From positions 55,340 through 119,339 of the forward strand of contig JACQZU010000016.1 of assembly GCA_016213735.1 (NCBI GenBank): 64,000 nucleotides of DNA, given 5' to 3'. The translations under genes and the position numbers were made by a program. Shown here piece by piece: positions 40,974 to 49,864 of this stretch (its first letter is position 1; each line of letters starts with the position of its first letter). The DNA is from Acidobacteriota bacterium. Lineage in GTDB: Bacteria; Acidobacteriota; Holophagae; Holophagales; Holophagaceae. The notes under the pieces were generated by a model. The model did no database searches. It was given only the letters and a program-made list of their open reading frames with translations, and was not told the origin of the DNA.

Positions 40974-41963
40974 ATGCACCTCGATCCCGCCCGGCCGCTG
41001 CGGGTGGTCGCCATCGGCGGCGGAACGGGGCTCGCCGCCCTGCTCAGGGCCCTCAAGCACGAGGCCGGCCGGACCCAGGACCCCTGGCAGGTCACCGGCA
41101 TCGTGGCGGTATCCGACGACGGGGGATCCTCCGGGCGGCTCCGGGAGGAACTGGGCACCATCCCCCCCGGCGACCTCAGGAACTGCCTCGGCGCGCTCAG
41201 CCAGGAGGATTCGGTCCTCTCGGACCTCCTGAACTACCGCTTCAAGGGCGACGGGGCCATGGGGGGGCATTCCCTGGGCAATCTCATGCTCCTGGCCCTG
41301 GCAGACCTCACGGGAGACTGGGTCCGGGCCATCCGGCAGCTTTCCGGGGTCCTGGTCACCGTGGGCCGGCTCTATCCGGCCACGGCCGTTCCCGTCACGC
41401 TTCACGCAGAGGACCTGGCCGGCCGGCGCTACGCGGGGGAGACCGCGGTGAACGAGAGCCACCCGCCCCTTGCCAGGCTCTGGCTGGAACCGGCGGAGCC
41501 TGAACCCCTCCCCGAGGCGGTCCTGGCCATCCTCCGCGCCGACCTGGTGATCCTGGCGCCGGGCAGCCTGTACACCAGCACCCTGCCCAACCTCCTCATC
41601 CGCGAGATCCAGGAGGCCCTCCGCACCTCCGGGGTCCCCGTCCTCTACGTCGCCAACCTCATGACCGAACCCGGGGAGAGCTCGGGTCTGGACCTGGCGG
41701 ATCACCTGGCCGCCATCCAATCCTTCGGCCGGGTGCGGCTCAGCGCCGTCCTCGCCAATTCGGCCGAACCCTCCCCGGATATGCTCGTGCGCTACCGCCA
41801 GGAGGGCGGGGCTCCGCTCCTCCCTGACGGAAAGTTCACACTTGGAATCCCGGTCCACGCGGTCCCGCTCCTCGACATCGATTCGGAGGAGGCCCGCCAC
41901 CACCCCGGGAGGCTGAGGGACGCGCTCCGGAGCGTGATAGCCACCCTGGAGGCTTCGAGGTAA
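40974..41963 (+). CDS. yvcK: YvcK/CofD-like gluconeogenesis factor
   Basis: A 329-residue protein of the YvcK (CofD-like, UPF0052) family. The nucleotide-sugar-binding loop AIGGGTGLAALLRAL is at the N terminus, followed by VAVSDDGGSSGRLREELG, GDLRNCLGALS and GGHSLGNLMLLALAD. YvcK binds UDP-sugars and is needed for cell shape and growth on gluconeogenic carbon sources. It starts 9 nt after the TPR gene. The RapZ and HPr-kinase genes that can accompany it are not present here. Confidence 0.93.
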   Translation: MHLDPARPLRVVAIGGGTGLAALLRALKHEAGRTQDPWQVTGIVAVSDDGGSSGRLREELGTIPPGDLRNCLGALSQEDSVLSDLLNYRFKGDGAMGGHSLGNLMLLALADLTGDWVRAIRQLSGVLVTVGRLYPATAVPVTLHAEDLAGRRYAGETAVNESHPPLARLWLEPAEPEPLPEAVLAILRADLVILAPGSLYTSTLPNLLIREIQEALRTSGVPVLYVANLMTEPGESSGLDLADHLAAIQSFGRVRLSAVLANSAEPSPDMLVRYRQEGGAPLLPDGKFTLGIPVHAVPLLDIDSEEARHHPGRLRDALRSVIATLEASR

Positions 41964-42023
41964 CCTTCCCGGGAGGGGAACCCGGGCTGTTCCGGGTCCG
42001 GCGAACGGCGCGCACCGGGGAAC

Positions 42024-43118
42024 ATGGGCCTGAAGGGAGAGCTTGCGACCATGAGCCTGGAGGACATCCTCCAGTGGCTGGCCGTGGGCAAGAAGTCGGG
42101 GGTCCTGGAACTCCGGGGTGTCCTGCACACCAAACGCGTCTCCTTCATCGCGGGCAAGGTCACCAGCGTCTGGTCCTCCGATCCCCGGGAGTACCTCGGC
42201 CAGTACCTGCTGGCCTACAACCGGATCACCGAGGCCCAGCTCCGGGAGGCCCTGGCCTCCCAGGAGGACGAGAACCAACTGCTGGGCCGGATCCTCGTCA
42301 GCCGACAACTGATCACCGAGGCGGAGATCCGCCGGATCGTCCAGCTCAAGGTGGAGGAGGCCATCTTCGACACTTTCCTTTGGGAGATGGGCAGCTTCGA
42401 ATTCCACGACGGGGCCCCCCCCGCCCAGAAGACCATGCTCCTGAGCCTGGACGTCACGGGCATCGTCCTGGAAGGCGCCCGGCGCATGGACGAGTGGAAG
42501 CGCATCCGCAGGAGCATCCTCGGGAACGACGCCGTGGTGAGCGCCATCTCCGAGGCCATTGCGGAGCACCTCCCCCTGGCTCCGGAGGACGCGGACATCC
42601 TGTCCCGCCTGGACGGGCACAAGACCGTGGACCAGCTGATCATCGAGATGCGGGCCCCCGAGTTCAAGGTGAACAAGCTCATCTTCGACCTCCACGAGAA
42701 AGGAATGGTCCGGATCGTGGACGGCGGGGGGAAGCTGGGGGACAAGTCCAGCCTCCAACTCCAACGGGCCCGCCAGTTCGTGGAAAAGCAGAAGTTGAGG
42801 GAGGCCCAGGCAGAACTGAAGAGCATCCTCGAGGGCCAGCCCCGGCTGGAGGAAGCCAACCGCATGCTGCAGGTGGTGGAGCACCTCCTGGAGGAAACGG
42901 TCATCGACCAAGCCCTGGTCCCCGAGCTGGCCATCAGCCTGGAGCAGCTCATGGAAGCCCAACTGGGCCCCAACGAAGCCTTCCTCGCCACCCGGGTCAA
43001 CGGGGTCTGGAGCATCCGGGACATCATCAGCATCTCCCCCTTCACCGAGGACGAGTGCCTCGCCATCTTTTCCAAACTCCTCAAGCGGGGAATCCTGAAG
43101 ACCGCCCCTCCCTTGTAG
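42024..43118 (+). CDS. DUF4388 (PATAN-like) regulatory protein
   Basis: A 364-residue cytoplasmic protein. The N-terminal DUF4388 module is clear (LKGELATMSLEDILQWLAVG, then KKSGVLELRG and the FIAGKVTSVWS strand). A GspE-N-like helical segment follows (EYLGQYLLAYNRITEAQLRE; LLGRILVSRQLITEAEIR), then winged-helix-like regions, with a short helical repeat near 255-290. Proteins of this type are common in delta-proteobacteria and Acidobacteria, where they act in two-component and motility signalling. No catalytic motif is visible. It probably acts as an adaptor. Confidence 0.8.
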   Translation: MGLKGELATMSLEDILQWLAVGKKSGVLELRGVLHTKRVSFIAGKVTSVWSSDPREYLGQYLLAYNRITEAQLREALASQEDENQLLGRILVSRQLITEAEIRRIVQLKVEEAIFDTFLWEMGSFEFHDGAPPAQKTMLLSLDVTGIVLEGARRMDEWKRIRRSILGNDAVVSAISEAIAEHLPLAPEDADILSRLDGHKTVDQLIIEMRAPEFKVNKLIFDLHEKGMVRIVDGGGKLGDKSSLQLQRARQFVEKQKLREAQAELKSILEGQPRLEEANRMLQVVEHLLEETVIDQALVPELAISLEQLMEAQLGPNEAFLATRVNGVWSIRDIISISPFTEDECLAIFSKLLKRGILKTAPPL

Positions 43119-43168
43119 GGAGGCACCCGCCCCCCTGCCTGAGGCCCCACTGCTGGAACGGAGGCACC

Positions 43169-43876
43169 ATGCGATTGATCGTTCTCCTCGTGACGGCCCT
43201 GGCGCTCGCAGCCCCGGCGCCTGCGGCCAAGCCCAAGCCAAAAGCACCCAGCCTCGCGGAACTCCGGACCCAGGTGAAGAAACTCACCGCCGAGCGGGAC
43301 GAGCTCAAGGAGCGGCTGTCCTCCATGGAGAACCTCCAGCAGGAGCTGGCCGCCGCCCTGCGCAGCCGCGACATCGCCAAGGAGGAGGCCCTGGGGGCCC
43401 GGAAGGAGCTGGATCGCCTGAAATCCACCCTCTCGGAGAACCAGAGCAGCGGCGAGACGCTGATCAAGGAACTGCACGACGCCAAGGCGGGTCTCGCTGC
43501 CGCGAAGGAAGAGAATGGGGGCCTGCGACGCGAACTGGGCCAGCTCAACGCCCGGCTGGCGGGCCAGGTCGGGGAGGGTGCCCTGGTCGCCCTCACTCCC
43601 GATGTGAGCCCCGCCCGCCCCATGAACATCAAGAAGGTCACCCCCACCGTCAAGAAGGTGGACCGGGGCGTGGTGGTGGTGAACGTCCTGGTGAACGAGG
43701 CGGGAGAGGTCCTGGACACGCGGCTCCTCCAGGGGCTGCCCGGGGACGGGGAGTGGGTCCAGAAGGCCAACGACGCCTGCGTGGAGGCGGCCCGCCGCCT
43801 GGTCTTCGACCCGGCGCGCACCAAGGACGGGGTCCGGGTCCGGGTCTGGCAGGGGGTGGGCTTCCTGCTGGATTGA
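43169..43876 (+). CDS. Secreted coiled-coil protein with TonB-like C-terminal domain
   Basis: A 235-residue exported protein. After a signal peptide (residues 1-19, ending in PAPAA) there is a coiled coil from about 28 to 135 (VKKLTAERDELKERLSSMEN and following heptads). The final 85 residues resemble a TonB C-terminal domain: VVVNVLVNEAGEVLDTRLL followed by AARRLVFDPARTKDGVRVRV. The start ATG has GGAGG 5 nt upstream. It may link an outer-membrane receptor or the wall to another envelope protein. It ends before a structured element and a convergent methyltransferase gene. Confidence 0.7.
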   Translation: MRLIVLLVTALALAAPAPAAKPKPKAPSLAELRTQVKKLTAERDELKERLSSMENLQQELAAALRSRDIAKEEALGARKELDRLKSTLSENQSSGETLIKELHDAKAGLAAAKEENGGLRRELGQLNARLAGQVGEGALVALTPDVSPARPMNIKKVTPTVKKVDRGVVVVNVLVNEAGEVLDTRLLQGLPGDGEWVQKANDACVEAARRLVFDPARTKDGVRVRVWQGVGFLLD

Positions 43877-43913
43877 TCCTCCAGGGAAACGGACGGGACG
43901 AGACCCTGACGGT

Positions 43914-43958
43914 CCTCGGGAGACAAGCCGGGGCTTCCACCTGCGGGTGCTCCCGAGG
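43914..43958. other. Compact three-way-junction element between convergent genes
   Basis: A 9-bp outer stem (CCTCGGGAG 43914-43922 with CTCCCGAGG 43950-43958) encloses two small hairpins: AAGC/GCTT at 43925-43936 with a CGGG loop and CACC/GGTG at 43938-43949 with a TGCG loop. All three helices are perfect. It probably ends transcription from both sides, though there is no T tract. Confidence 0.55.
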
Positions 43959-43982
43959 GAGGGGAGGCTTGGCTCCTTCCTT

Positions 43983-44765
43983 TCAGGCCCCCTCGCCGGG
44001 AAGGGGCCGGAGTCCAAGGAACACCTCGTGCCCAGTGTCGCTGTACGAATGGTGAAGGAACGGAACCGCGAGCGGATGGAATCCCGCGCCGGCCATAACA
44101 TTCAGCCATAGAGCCCTGGGAAACAGACCCATCACATGCCTGTCGTGGAAGGTTTCGGCGTTTCCCTTCTCGTCCCGCAGCAGGTAGGCCATGTCGGTCA
44201 GGTACATCTCCTGGCCCTCCTCCGGGATCCAGCGCCATTCCAGGTAGCGCATGCCGCGGCCGTTCGCGTCGCTTCCTCCCATCTCCGTGTCCGGCTCGAA
44301 GGTCTCGGCAATGAAGTCCGGCTGGAACAGCGCGACGCCACCCGGTGCCGTGTGTTCGTAGGCGGTGGCGATGGCGCTCGCGAGGTCCGCCCGCGTCGCC
44401 ATGTAGCTCACGGCGTCGTGCAGCAGCACGCAATCGAAGACGCGGCCGAGCCGGATCGAGCGCATGTCGCCCTGTGCGTGTTCGCACTCCGGGTTGAGCC
44501 GGCGGCTGAGGGCAAGCATGGCGGGGGCAAGGTCGACAAGGGTGCAGGCCAGCGTGGCTTTGAGGTGGGCGGCATTGTGGCCGGCGCCGCTGCCGAGGTC
44601 GAGCAGGGTCCGAGGCGGTCGCCGGCCATGGGTCTCGAACAAACTCCGGTAGAAGGCCGCCCCTTCGGCGTAGTCCTCCACGGGTGTCAGCAGGGGGTAC
44701 CATTCCGCCAGTTCGCGGTAGAGCCTCGGGGCCTGGATGGGATCGCGGCCTTGATGGGGCGCCAT
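43983..44765 (-). CDS. Class I SAM-dependent methyltransferase
   Basis: A 260-residue Rossmann-fold methyltransferase. Motif I is LLDLGSGAGHNAAHL, the acidic end of strand 2 is TLVDLAPAML, and motif II is the VLLHDAVSYM strand. The C-terminal part (MRYLEWRWIPEEG, HHSYSDTGHEVFLG) resembles ubiE-like or small-molecule methyltransferases. The ATG at 44763-44765 is preferred because AGGAGAAGG precedes it. Substrate not deducible; neighbours do not help. Confidence 0.85.
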   Translation of the reverse strand: MAPHQGRDPIQAPRLYRELAEWYPLLTPVEDYAEGAAFYRSLFETHGRRPPRTLLDLGSGAGHNAAHLKATLACTLVDLAPAMLALSRRLNPECEHAQGDMRSIRLGRVFDCVLLHDAVSYMATRADLASAIATAYEHTAPGGVALFQPDFIAETFEPDTEMGGSDANGRGMRYLEWRWIPEEGQEMYLTDMAYLLRDEKGNAETFHDRHVMGLFPRALWLNVMAGAGFHPLAVPFLHHSYSDTGHEVFLGLRPLPGEGA

Positions 44766-44924
44766 GGTCCTTCTCCTCGCTTCATCCGCCCACGCGGACC
44801 CCTTGGCAGTCAATCAGGAAATCCAAGTGCGGGATCCCAGGATCACGACCCGGCCGCCGTGTCCTACCGCCTCCCGGACCTCCGGAAACCCGCCGGAGGG
44901 GTAGGCCTGCTCCGGCCCCGGGCT

Positions 44925-45209
44925 TCAGTCCACCCGGCAGGCCACATCCCCGTGGGTCCAGGCCTGGCAGCCCAGGCGCTGGCCCTCCTTGGCCTTCAGG
45001 ATCTTCAGCACCCGGGCCTCCGCGGCCCCGACGGGACTCAAGGATTCTGCTCCAGATTCCACGGTGAGAATGCAGGTCCCGCAGCGGGCGTGTCCGCCGC
45101 AGCGGTGGGTGAGCGGAAGGGCGCCCTTGGCGGCGGCCCCGAGCAGGTTCAGTTCCTGGTCCAGGTCGACCTCCCCCGCGAACTTCCCCTTGAACGACAC
45201 CTTGAACAT
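44925..45209 (-). CDS. [2Fe-2S] ferredoxin
   Basis: A 94-residue plant/adrenodoxin-type ferredoxin. The cluster ligands are in HRCGGHARCGTC (C-x5-C-x2-C) with the fourth Cys near the C terminus (RLGCQAW). There is no signal peptide. It can carry electrons to a partner oxygenase or reductase, none of which is next to it. It is read divergently from the SRPBCC gene at 45299 with about 90 nt between the starts. Confidence 0.9.
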   Translation of the reverse strand: MFKVSFKGKFAGEVDLDQELNLLGAAAKGALPLTHRCGGHARCGTCILTVESGAESLSPVGAAEARVLKILKAKEGQRLGCQAWTHGDVACRVD

Positions 45210-45298
45210 GCCTCGGCTCCCGCAAATCGCCGGGGTCCTGGGGCCCTGGCAGAATAGACAAGGCTAGCATTCCCACGCGGCCGCCCCGCCGGAGCCCC

Positions 45299-45718
45299 AT
45301 GATCCTCGCTCGCCACGCCCTCGAGACCACCGCCGGGGGCGAGGCCGTCTGGCGGCGGTGGGTGGACGTGGCCACCTGGCCCTCCTGGGACCCCTCCCTG
45401 GAGCAGGCGGCCATCCACGGTCCCTTCCAGGTCGGGACGACCCTGGACCTTGCCGCCCCGGGCCGGGGGCCGACCACCTGGCGGATCGCGACGCTGGACC
45501 CCCACACCTCCTTCACCTGCGAGGCCCGGCTGCCCGGCGCCAGGCTGCGGGCGGTCCGGTCCCTGGAGGAGTGCCCCATGGGGACCCGGGTCACCCAGCG
45601 TTTCGACATCGAGGGGCCCCTGGCCTGGCTGCACGTCCTCCTGCTGAGGGAATCGGCCGCCCACTCCCTTCCGTCCGCCCTGCGAGCCCTGGCCCGGTCG
45701 GCCGAACACCCCCTCTGA
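45299..45718 (+). CDS. SRPBCC (START-like) ligand-binding protein
   Basis: A 139-residue protein of the SRPBCC/polyketide-cyclase-like superfamily, recognised by VWRRWVDVATWPSWDPSLEQ at the N terminus, a central beta sheet (TTLDLAAPGRGPTTWRI) and the C-terminal long helix. These bind hydrophobic ligands in a helix-grip cavity. A TAGCAT -10-like box at 45265-45270 and GGAG before the ATG suggest separate transcription. No function is implied by the neighbours. Confidence 0.8.
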   Translation: MILARHALETTAGGEAVWRRWVDVATWPSWDPSLEQAAIHGPFQVGTTLDLAAPGRGPTTWRIATLDPHTSFTCEARLPGARLRAVRSLEECPMGTRVTQRFDIEGPLAWLHVLLLRESAAHSLPSALRALARSAEHPL

Positions 45719-45803
45719 CCCTCGCTCAAGGGCCTCTGGCGGAATCCCACCCGAAGGCGGGACCGGTGGGGGCAGCGCCCCAACACCGGTCCCGGGCCAA
45801 GCT

Positions 45804-47990
45804 TCAGTGCGTGAGGCGGCTCGTCATGGCGTAGATGATGAGGAGCAGCAGGATCAGGCCGATCCCGAAGAACAGGTACCCGGCGCTGCGGGCGATGCCC
45901 TTCCAGGCCTCCCATTCGTCCTTCACGCGGTACATGTCCAGCCGGCCCTCGGACACCAGGCGGTCATACCACCGCTTCCGCTCGTGGAGCAGCTCGGATT
46001 TCGAGACCCGTCCGGAGAAGATCACCGTGTCCATGGGGAACTTCTCCAGCCGGAAGTGGGTGTTGAAGAAGTGCACCGTGAAGATGAATCCGGCGGCGAG
46101 CAGGGCCTCGTCCGAGTGGACGATGAGGGCGACGTTGATCATCCAGCCCGGAAGGAAGCGGCTGAAGAAGACCGGGAACCACATGATCAGGCCTGACACG
46201 CCGATGGCGAAGACCCCCCAGAACACCGCCAGGTAGTCGAACTTCTCGAAATAGGTCCAGCGGTCGAACTGGGGCTTGGGGCCCTTCCCGAAGAACCACC
46301 GGTTGTGGTCCACGAAGTCCTTGAGGTCCTGCTTGGTGGGGATCATGGAATCGGGGTGGGCGAGCGCCTTCCCGAGCCGGGAGAACCGGAAATGCCCCGT
46401 CTGCGGGTCCTTCAGGTAGCCCCTGGACTTCCAGAGGTGCCGGACGGTGTCGCTCAGGTGCAGCACGAAGTACAGGAAGGTGATCACCGCCCCGAAGTGG
46501 TGCAGGGTGCGGGCCACTTCCGCCCCGCCGAAGAGGTTGAAGATGTTCTTGGCCCAGTTGGTGTAGTAGAACTTCAGCGGCATGCCGGTGATGACCAGGA
46601 GGAGGAAGCTGCTGACCACCAGGATGTGGAGGAAGCGTTCGAAGGGCTGGAACCGGATGAACTGCTCGTCGTCCTTCTGGATCTGGACCTTGGCCTCGCG
46701 GAAAGTCTTGGAATCGTGCCGGTAGAGCCAGACCGACCGGAAGAGCCACATGAGGGTGTGGATTCCGAACAGCGTGAAGGTGAAGACCAGCAGGCTGGTC
46801 ATCACGACGAACACGTAGTAGAGCTGAGGATAGTTCTTGCGGTCCAGGGGATTGGCGTGGGGGGCGTAGCGCGCGAAGCCCTCGTTGGCGTTCTTGTGGC
46901 ACTGGCGGCAGGTCGCGACGATGTTCTTCGGGGAGAGCCTCGAGGCGGGATCGCTGGCCCGGAGCACGTCGTGGTGGCCGTGGCAGTCGAAGCAGGCCGC
47001 GACATCGCTGGCGACGTTGGCCTTGCCCAGGGCCATGGCCTTTCCGTGGTAGGTGTCCCGGTAGTGCTCCAGACGGTCGCCGTGGCACTTGCCGCAGATC
47101 TGGTCACTGCTTGCTTTGAAGTGGCCGTTGACGGGGGCCTCGATGGAGTGGGCGGTATGGCACTGGATGCAAACCGGACCCCGGGGATCCCCCTTGGCCA
47201 GCAGCTGTCCGTGGACGCTCTTCATGTAGGTCTCTTCGACCTTCGTGTGGCACTTGCCGCAGGTGTGCGCCACGTTGGCGTGGTTGATGGGGGAGCTGCG
47301 GTCCACGCTCCGCTTGATGTCGTGCACGCCGTGGCAGTCGTTGCAGCTGGGAGCCACGATGAGCCCCTTCACCAGCAGGGCCTTGCCGTGCATGCTCTCC
47401 TGGTACTGGGACTCCACCGCCGGGTACTTCATCTTGTATTCGCTGGTGATGCCCGTGTTGGCGTGGCACTTCGCGCAGGTGAAGGGCAGGTTCATCTTGT
47501 AGACGGGGGAGCCCGAGTTCTTCACCGGCAGGATGTCGTGGTTCCCGTGGCAGTCGTGGCAGCTGGCGGCGGCGGTGGAGCCCATGGCCTGACTCACCCC
47601 GTGGATGCTGTTGTGGTAGACCTTCTCCTGGTCGGAGTGGCAGGGACCGCAGGAGACTTCCTTGGGTTTCACCCCGTCGTTGGGATGGTCCTTGAGGTCC
47701 GAGTGGCACCCTTTGCAGCCCGTGCCGGCGTGAACCGAAGGGGTCCACCGTTTCTCGTCCACGAAAAGGGAGATTTTCTTTCCCCCCTCCTCCTTGGTGA
47801 AATCCTTGTCGCCGTGACAATCGAGGCAGTTTTCCTTCGACGCCTTCGGCGCCTTTGCACCCTGGGCTGCCAGGCCCTGGCCCGTAAAGAAAGACAACGC
47901 AAGCGTCAGGAAAAGAGCCCCGAGGAGCCGCTCCCGTCGCGGGACCTCTGTTCCCTTGAGTACCTGCTCGAGTCGGCCCGCTGCATTCAT
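45804..47990 (-). CDS. CbcL-like multihaem c/b cytochrome (quinol oxidoreductase)
   Basis: A 728-residue protein. The ATG at 47988-47990 is chosen since AGGA lies 8 nt before it, while ATG 47997-47999 has no usable site. A signal helix is followed by eleven CxxCH c-haem motifs (CLDCH, CKGCH, CGPCH, CHDCH, CAKCH, CNDCH, CGKCH, CIQCH, CGKCH, CFDCH, CRQCH) and then a six-helix di-haem cytochrome b region with His ligands in FLHILVVSSF and RTLHHFGAVITFL. The order matches CbcL of Geobacter, which has nine c-haem sites and oxidises menaquinol for Fe(III) reduction at low potential. A comparable inner-membrane role in extracellular electron transfer is likely. Confidence 0.92.
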   Translation of the reverse strand: MNAAGRLEQVLKGTEVPRRERLLGALFLTLALSFFTGQGLAAQGAKAPKASKENCLDCHGDKDFTKEEGGKKISLFVDEKRWTPSVHAGTGCKGCHSDLKDHPNDGVKPKEVSCGPCHSDQEKVYHNSIHGVSQAMGSTAAASCHDCHGNHDILPVKNSGSPVYKMNLPFTCAKCHANTGITSEYKMKYPAVESQYQESMHGKALLVKGLIVAPSCNDCHGVHDIKRSVDRSSPINHANVAHTCGKCHTKVEETYMKSVHGQLLAKGDPRGPVCIQCHTAHSIEAPVNGHFKASSDQICGKCHGDRLEHYRDTYHGKAMALGKANVASDVAACFDCHGHHDVLRASDPASRLSPKNIVATCRQCHKNANEGFARYAPHANPLDRKNYPQLYYVFVVMTSLLVFTFTLFGIHTLMWLFRSVWLYRHDSKTFREAKVQIQKDDEQFIRFQPFERFLHILVVSSFLLLVITGMPLKFYYTNWAKNIFNLFGGAEVARTLHHFGAVITFLYFVLHLSDTVRHLWKSRGYLKDPQTGHFRFSRLGKALAHPDSMIPTKQDLKDFVDHNRWFFGKGPKPQFDRWTYFEKFDYLAVFWGVFAIGVSGLIMWFPVFFSRFLPGWMINVALIVHSDEALLAAGFIFTVHFFNTHFRLEKFPMDTVIFSGRVSKSELLHERKRWYDRLVSEGRLDMYRVKDEWEAWKGIARSAGYLFFGIGLILLLLIIYAMTSRLTH

Positions 47991-48058
47991 GGTCGGCATC
48001 CTGGGTTGGGGTTAGAAAATTCCTGCCGGGTGCTGCCCCGGATATCGGACATCCCCAT

Positions 48059-48116
48059 TCTGTACCCCAAGGTCTGCCATTTAAGCAAGACGGAAATCAC
48101 AATGTTTCCTAACATT
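48059..48116. promoter_or_regulatory. Divergent control region of the two quinol-linked cytochromes
   Basis: On the minus strand a -35-like TTGCTT (48083-48088) and a -10-like TACAGA (48059-48064) are 18 nt apart, pointing to the CbcL-like gene. Immediately upstream is a perfect dyad AATGTT-TCCT-AACATT (48101-48116), suited to a dimeric regulator. The surroundings are locally AT-rich. I could not identify an equally clear promoter for the plus-strand cytochrome gene. Confidence 0.5.
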
Positions 48117-48205
48117 TACATGACGGCCGAAGCCCTCCAGGCTTGCTGCATCACCCCTTCCCGTCCGAACATGGATGCATTACGCAGATTGATTCTGGAG
48201 GCGGC

Positions 48206-49657
48206 ATGAGCGGTTCGGATCGCTTGAGGGACTTGGCGAGGCTGGTGTTCCACCTCGGCAACAACAAAATCAGCCTGGCGGGCACGGTCCTGACCACTGG
48301 TTCGGCCTTCACCCTGGTCTGGTTCTGGGTCATGGAGGCCACCAGCCACCGGGCCGTGAACCCCTATGTGGGCATCCTGCTCTTCCTCCTGCTCCCGGGA
48401 CTCTTCGTCATCGGCCTGATGCTCATCCCCCTGGGCATGTGGCTCCGGAGGCGACGCCTGGCCAAGGAGGGGGCCCTCCCCACGGTGTACCCCCAGATCG
48501 ACCTGGGAACCCCCTCGGTCCGGAACGCCATCCTCCTGGTCATCCTCGCGACGGGCGCCAACATCGTCCTGATGGGCAACGCCAGCATCAAGGGCGTGGA
48601 GTACATGGACTCCAACCAGTTTTGCGGCCTCACCTGCCACACGGTGATGGCCCCCGAGTACACCGCGTTCTTGAACAGCCCGCACAGCCGGGTGGGCTGC
48701 GCCCAGTGCCACATCGGTCCCGGCGCCGGCTGGTTCGTGAAGTCCAAGCTCTCCGGCACCCGCCAGCTCTTCGCCGTGGCCTTCAAGACCTTCTCCCGCC
48801 CCATCCCAAGTCCCGTGGATCACCTGCGCCCCGCCCGGGAGACCTGCGAGCAGTGCCACTGGCCCCAGAAGTTCCACGGGGACAAGCTGCTCGTCCGCAC
48901 CAAGTTCGGGGAGGACGAGGCCAACACTCCGTCCACCACCGTGCTCCTGCTCAAGATCGGGGGCACCACCTGGCAGGGCAAGGCGGGCATCCACGGGCGG
49001 CACCTCGACAACGAGGAGCGCATCCACTACATCTCGGTGGACGGCCGGCGCCAGGAGATCCCCAAGGTCACCTACCGCGACGACAGCGGCAAGCTGGTGG
49101 AGTACGTGTCCGACGACCTCAAGAAGGTCCCCGCGGACAAGCTGGCCAAGGCCGAGAGCCGGGCCATGGACTGCGTGGACTGCCACAACCGACCCACCCA
49201 CGCCTTCGAACTGCCCGACCGTGCCGTGGACAAGGCCATGATGGAAGGCCGCGTCAGCCGGGACCTTCCCTTCGTGAAGAAGACCGCGGTGGCCCTGCTC
49301 AAGAAGGAGTACCCCTCCCGGGAGGCCGCGGCCGCCCAGATCTCGGCGGGCATCGCGGATTTCTACAAGACCACCTACCCCGAGGTCTTCAAGCAGAAGC
49401 AGGCCTTGGTGGAGGCCGCCGCCGTGGCGGTGAAGGAGATCTACCTCCGGAACATCTTCCCGGAGATGAAGATCAACTGGGGCACCCACCCCAACCAGAT
49501 CGGCCACGAGGAATCCGCGGGCTGTTTCCGATGCCACGACGGCAGCCACAAAGCCGCCGACGGCCGCGTCATCGAGGCCGACTGCACCACCTGCCACACC
49601 ATCCTCGCCCAGGACGAGAAGGACCCCAAGGTGCTGAAGGACATCAGCCCCAAGTAG
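48206..49657 (+). CDS. NapC/NirT-like multihaem cytochrome c with one CX3CH site
   Basis: A 483-residue membrane-bound cytochrome. Three hydrophobic helices occur before residue 125 (SLAGTVLTTGSAFTLVWFW; VGILLFLLLPGLFVIGLML; AILLVILATGANIVLM). Haem sites follow: CGLTCH at 140-145, which is a CX3CH variant, then CAQCH, CEQCH, CVDCH, CFRCH and CTTCH, giving six. The segment with CHTVMAPEYTAF and SPHSRVGCAQCHIGPGAGWF is typical of NapC/NirT quinol dehydrogenases of Geobacter-like organisms. GGAGG precedes the ATG at 48206. It probably passes electrons from menaquinol to periplasmic cytochromes; divergent from the CbcL-like gene. Confidence 0.9.
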   Translation: MSGSDRLRDLARLVFHLGNNKISLAGTVLTTGSAFTLVWFWVMEATSHRAVNPYVGILLFLLLPGLFVIGLMLIPLGMWLRRRRLAKEGALPTVYPQIDLGTPSVRNAILLVILATGANIVLMGNASIKGVEYMDSNQFCGLTCHTVMAPEYTAFLNSPHSRVGCAQCHIGPGAGWFVKSKLSGTRQLFAVAFKTFSRPIPSPVDHLRPARETCEQCHWPQKFHGDKLLVRTKFGEDEANTPSTTVLLLKIGGTTWQGKAGIHGRHLDNEERIHYISVDGRRQEIPKVTYRDDSGKLVEYVSDDLKKVPADKLAKAESRAMDCVDCHNRPTHAFELPDRAVDKAMMEGRVSRDLPFVKKTAVALLKKEYPSREAAAAQISAGIADFYKTTYPEVFKQKQALVEAAAVAVKEIYLRNIFPEMKINWGTHPNQIGHEESAGCFRCHDGSHKAADGRVIEADCTTCHTILAQDEKDPKVLKDISPK

Positions 49658-49671
49658 CCCGGGTCCCCGCC

Positions 49672-49705
49672 GAAGAAGCGCCCGCCCTCCGGCGGGCGCT
49701 TCTTC
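49672..49705 (+). terminator. Rho-independent-like terminator after the NapC/NirT cytochrome
   Basis: A perfect 15-bp stem GAAGAAGCGCCCGCC / GGCGGGCGCTTCTTC with a CTCC loop lies 14 nt after the stop codon. The T tract is poor (GTTCA), but the very stable stem should stop or shield the transcript. Confidence 0.8.
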
Positions 49706-49864
49706 GTTCAATCGCCCGGGGGACTTGACGAGAGCCGGGCCGAGGCTTGTTCCAAAGGGCACCTGCCCCCCCGAAACCCATTGACGCCTCTATACGCAGC
49801 GAGGTATCCAGGGGCGAGGCCATCTCCCGACCTTCCGATCCTGAACAACCTTTCTGGAGGCCCC

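Noticed and set aside
43983..44765. Methyltransferase gene as recently acquired DNA
   Set aside because: Its wording looked slightly less GC-biased than neighbours, but I could not quantify this by eye and there are no mobile-element marks.
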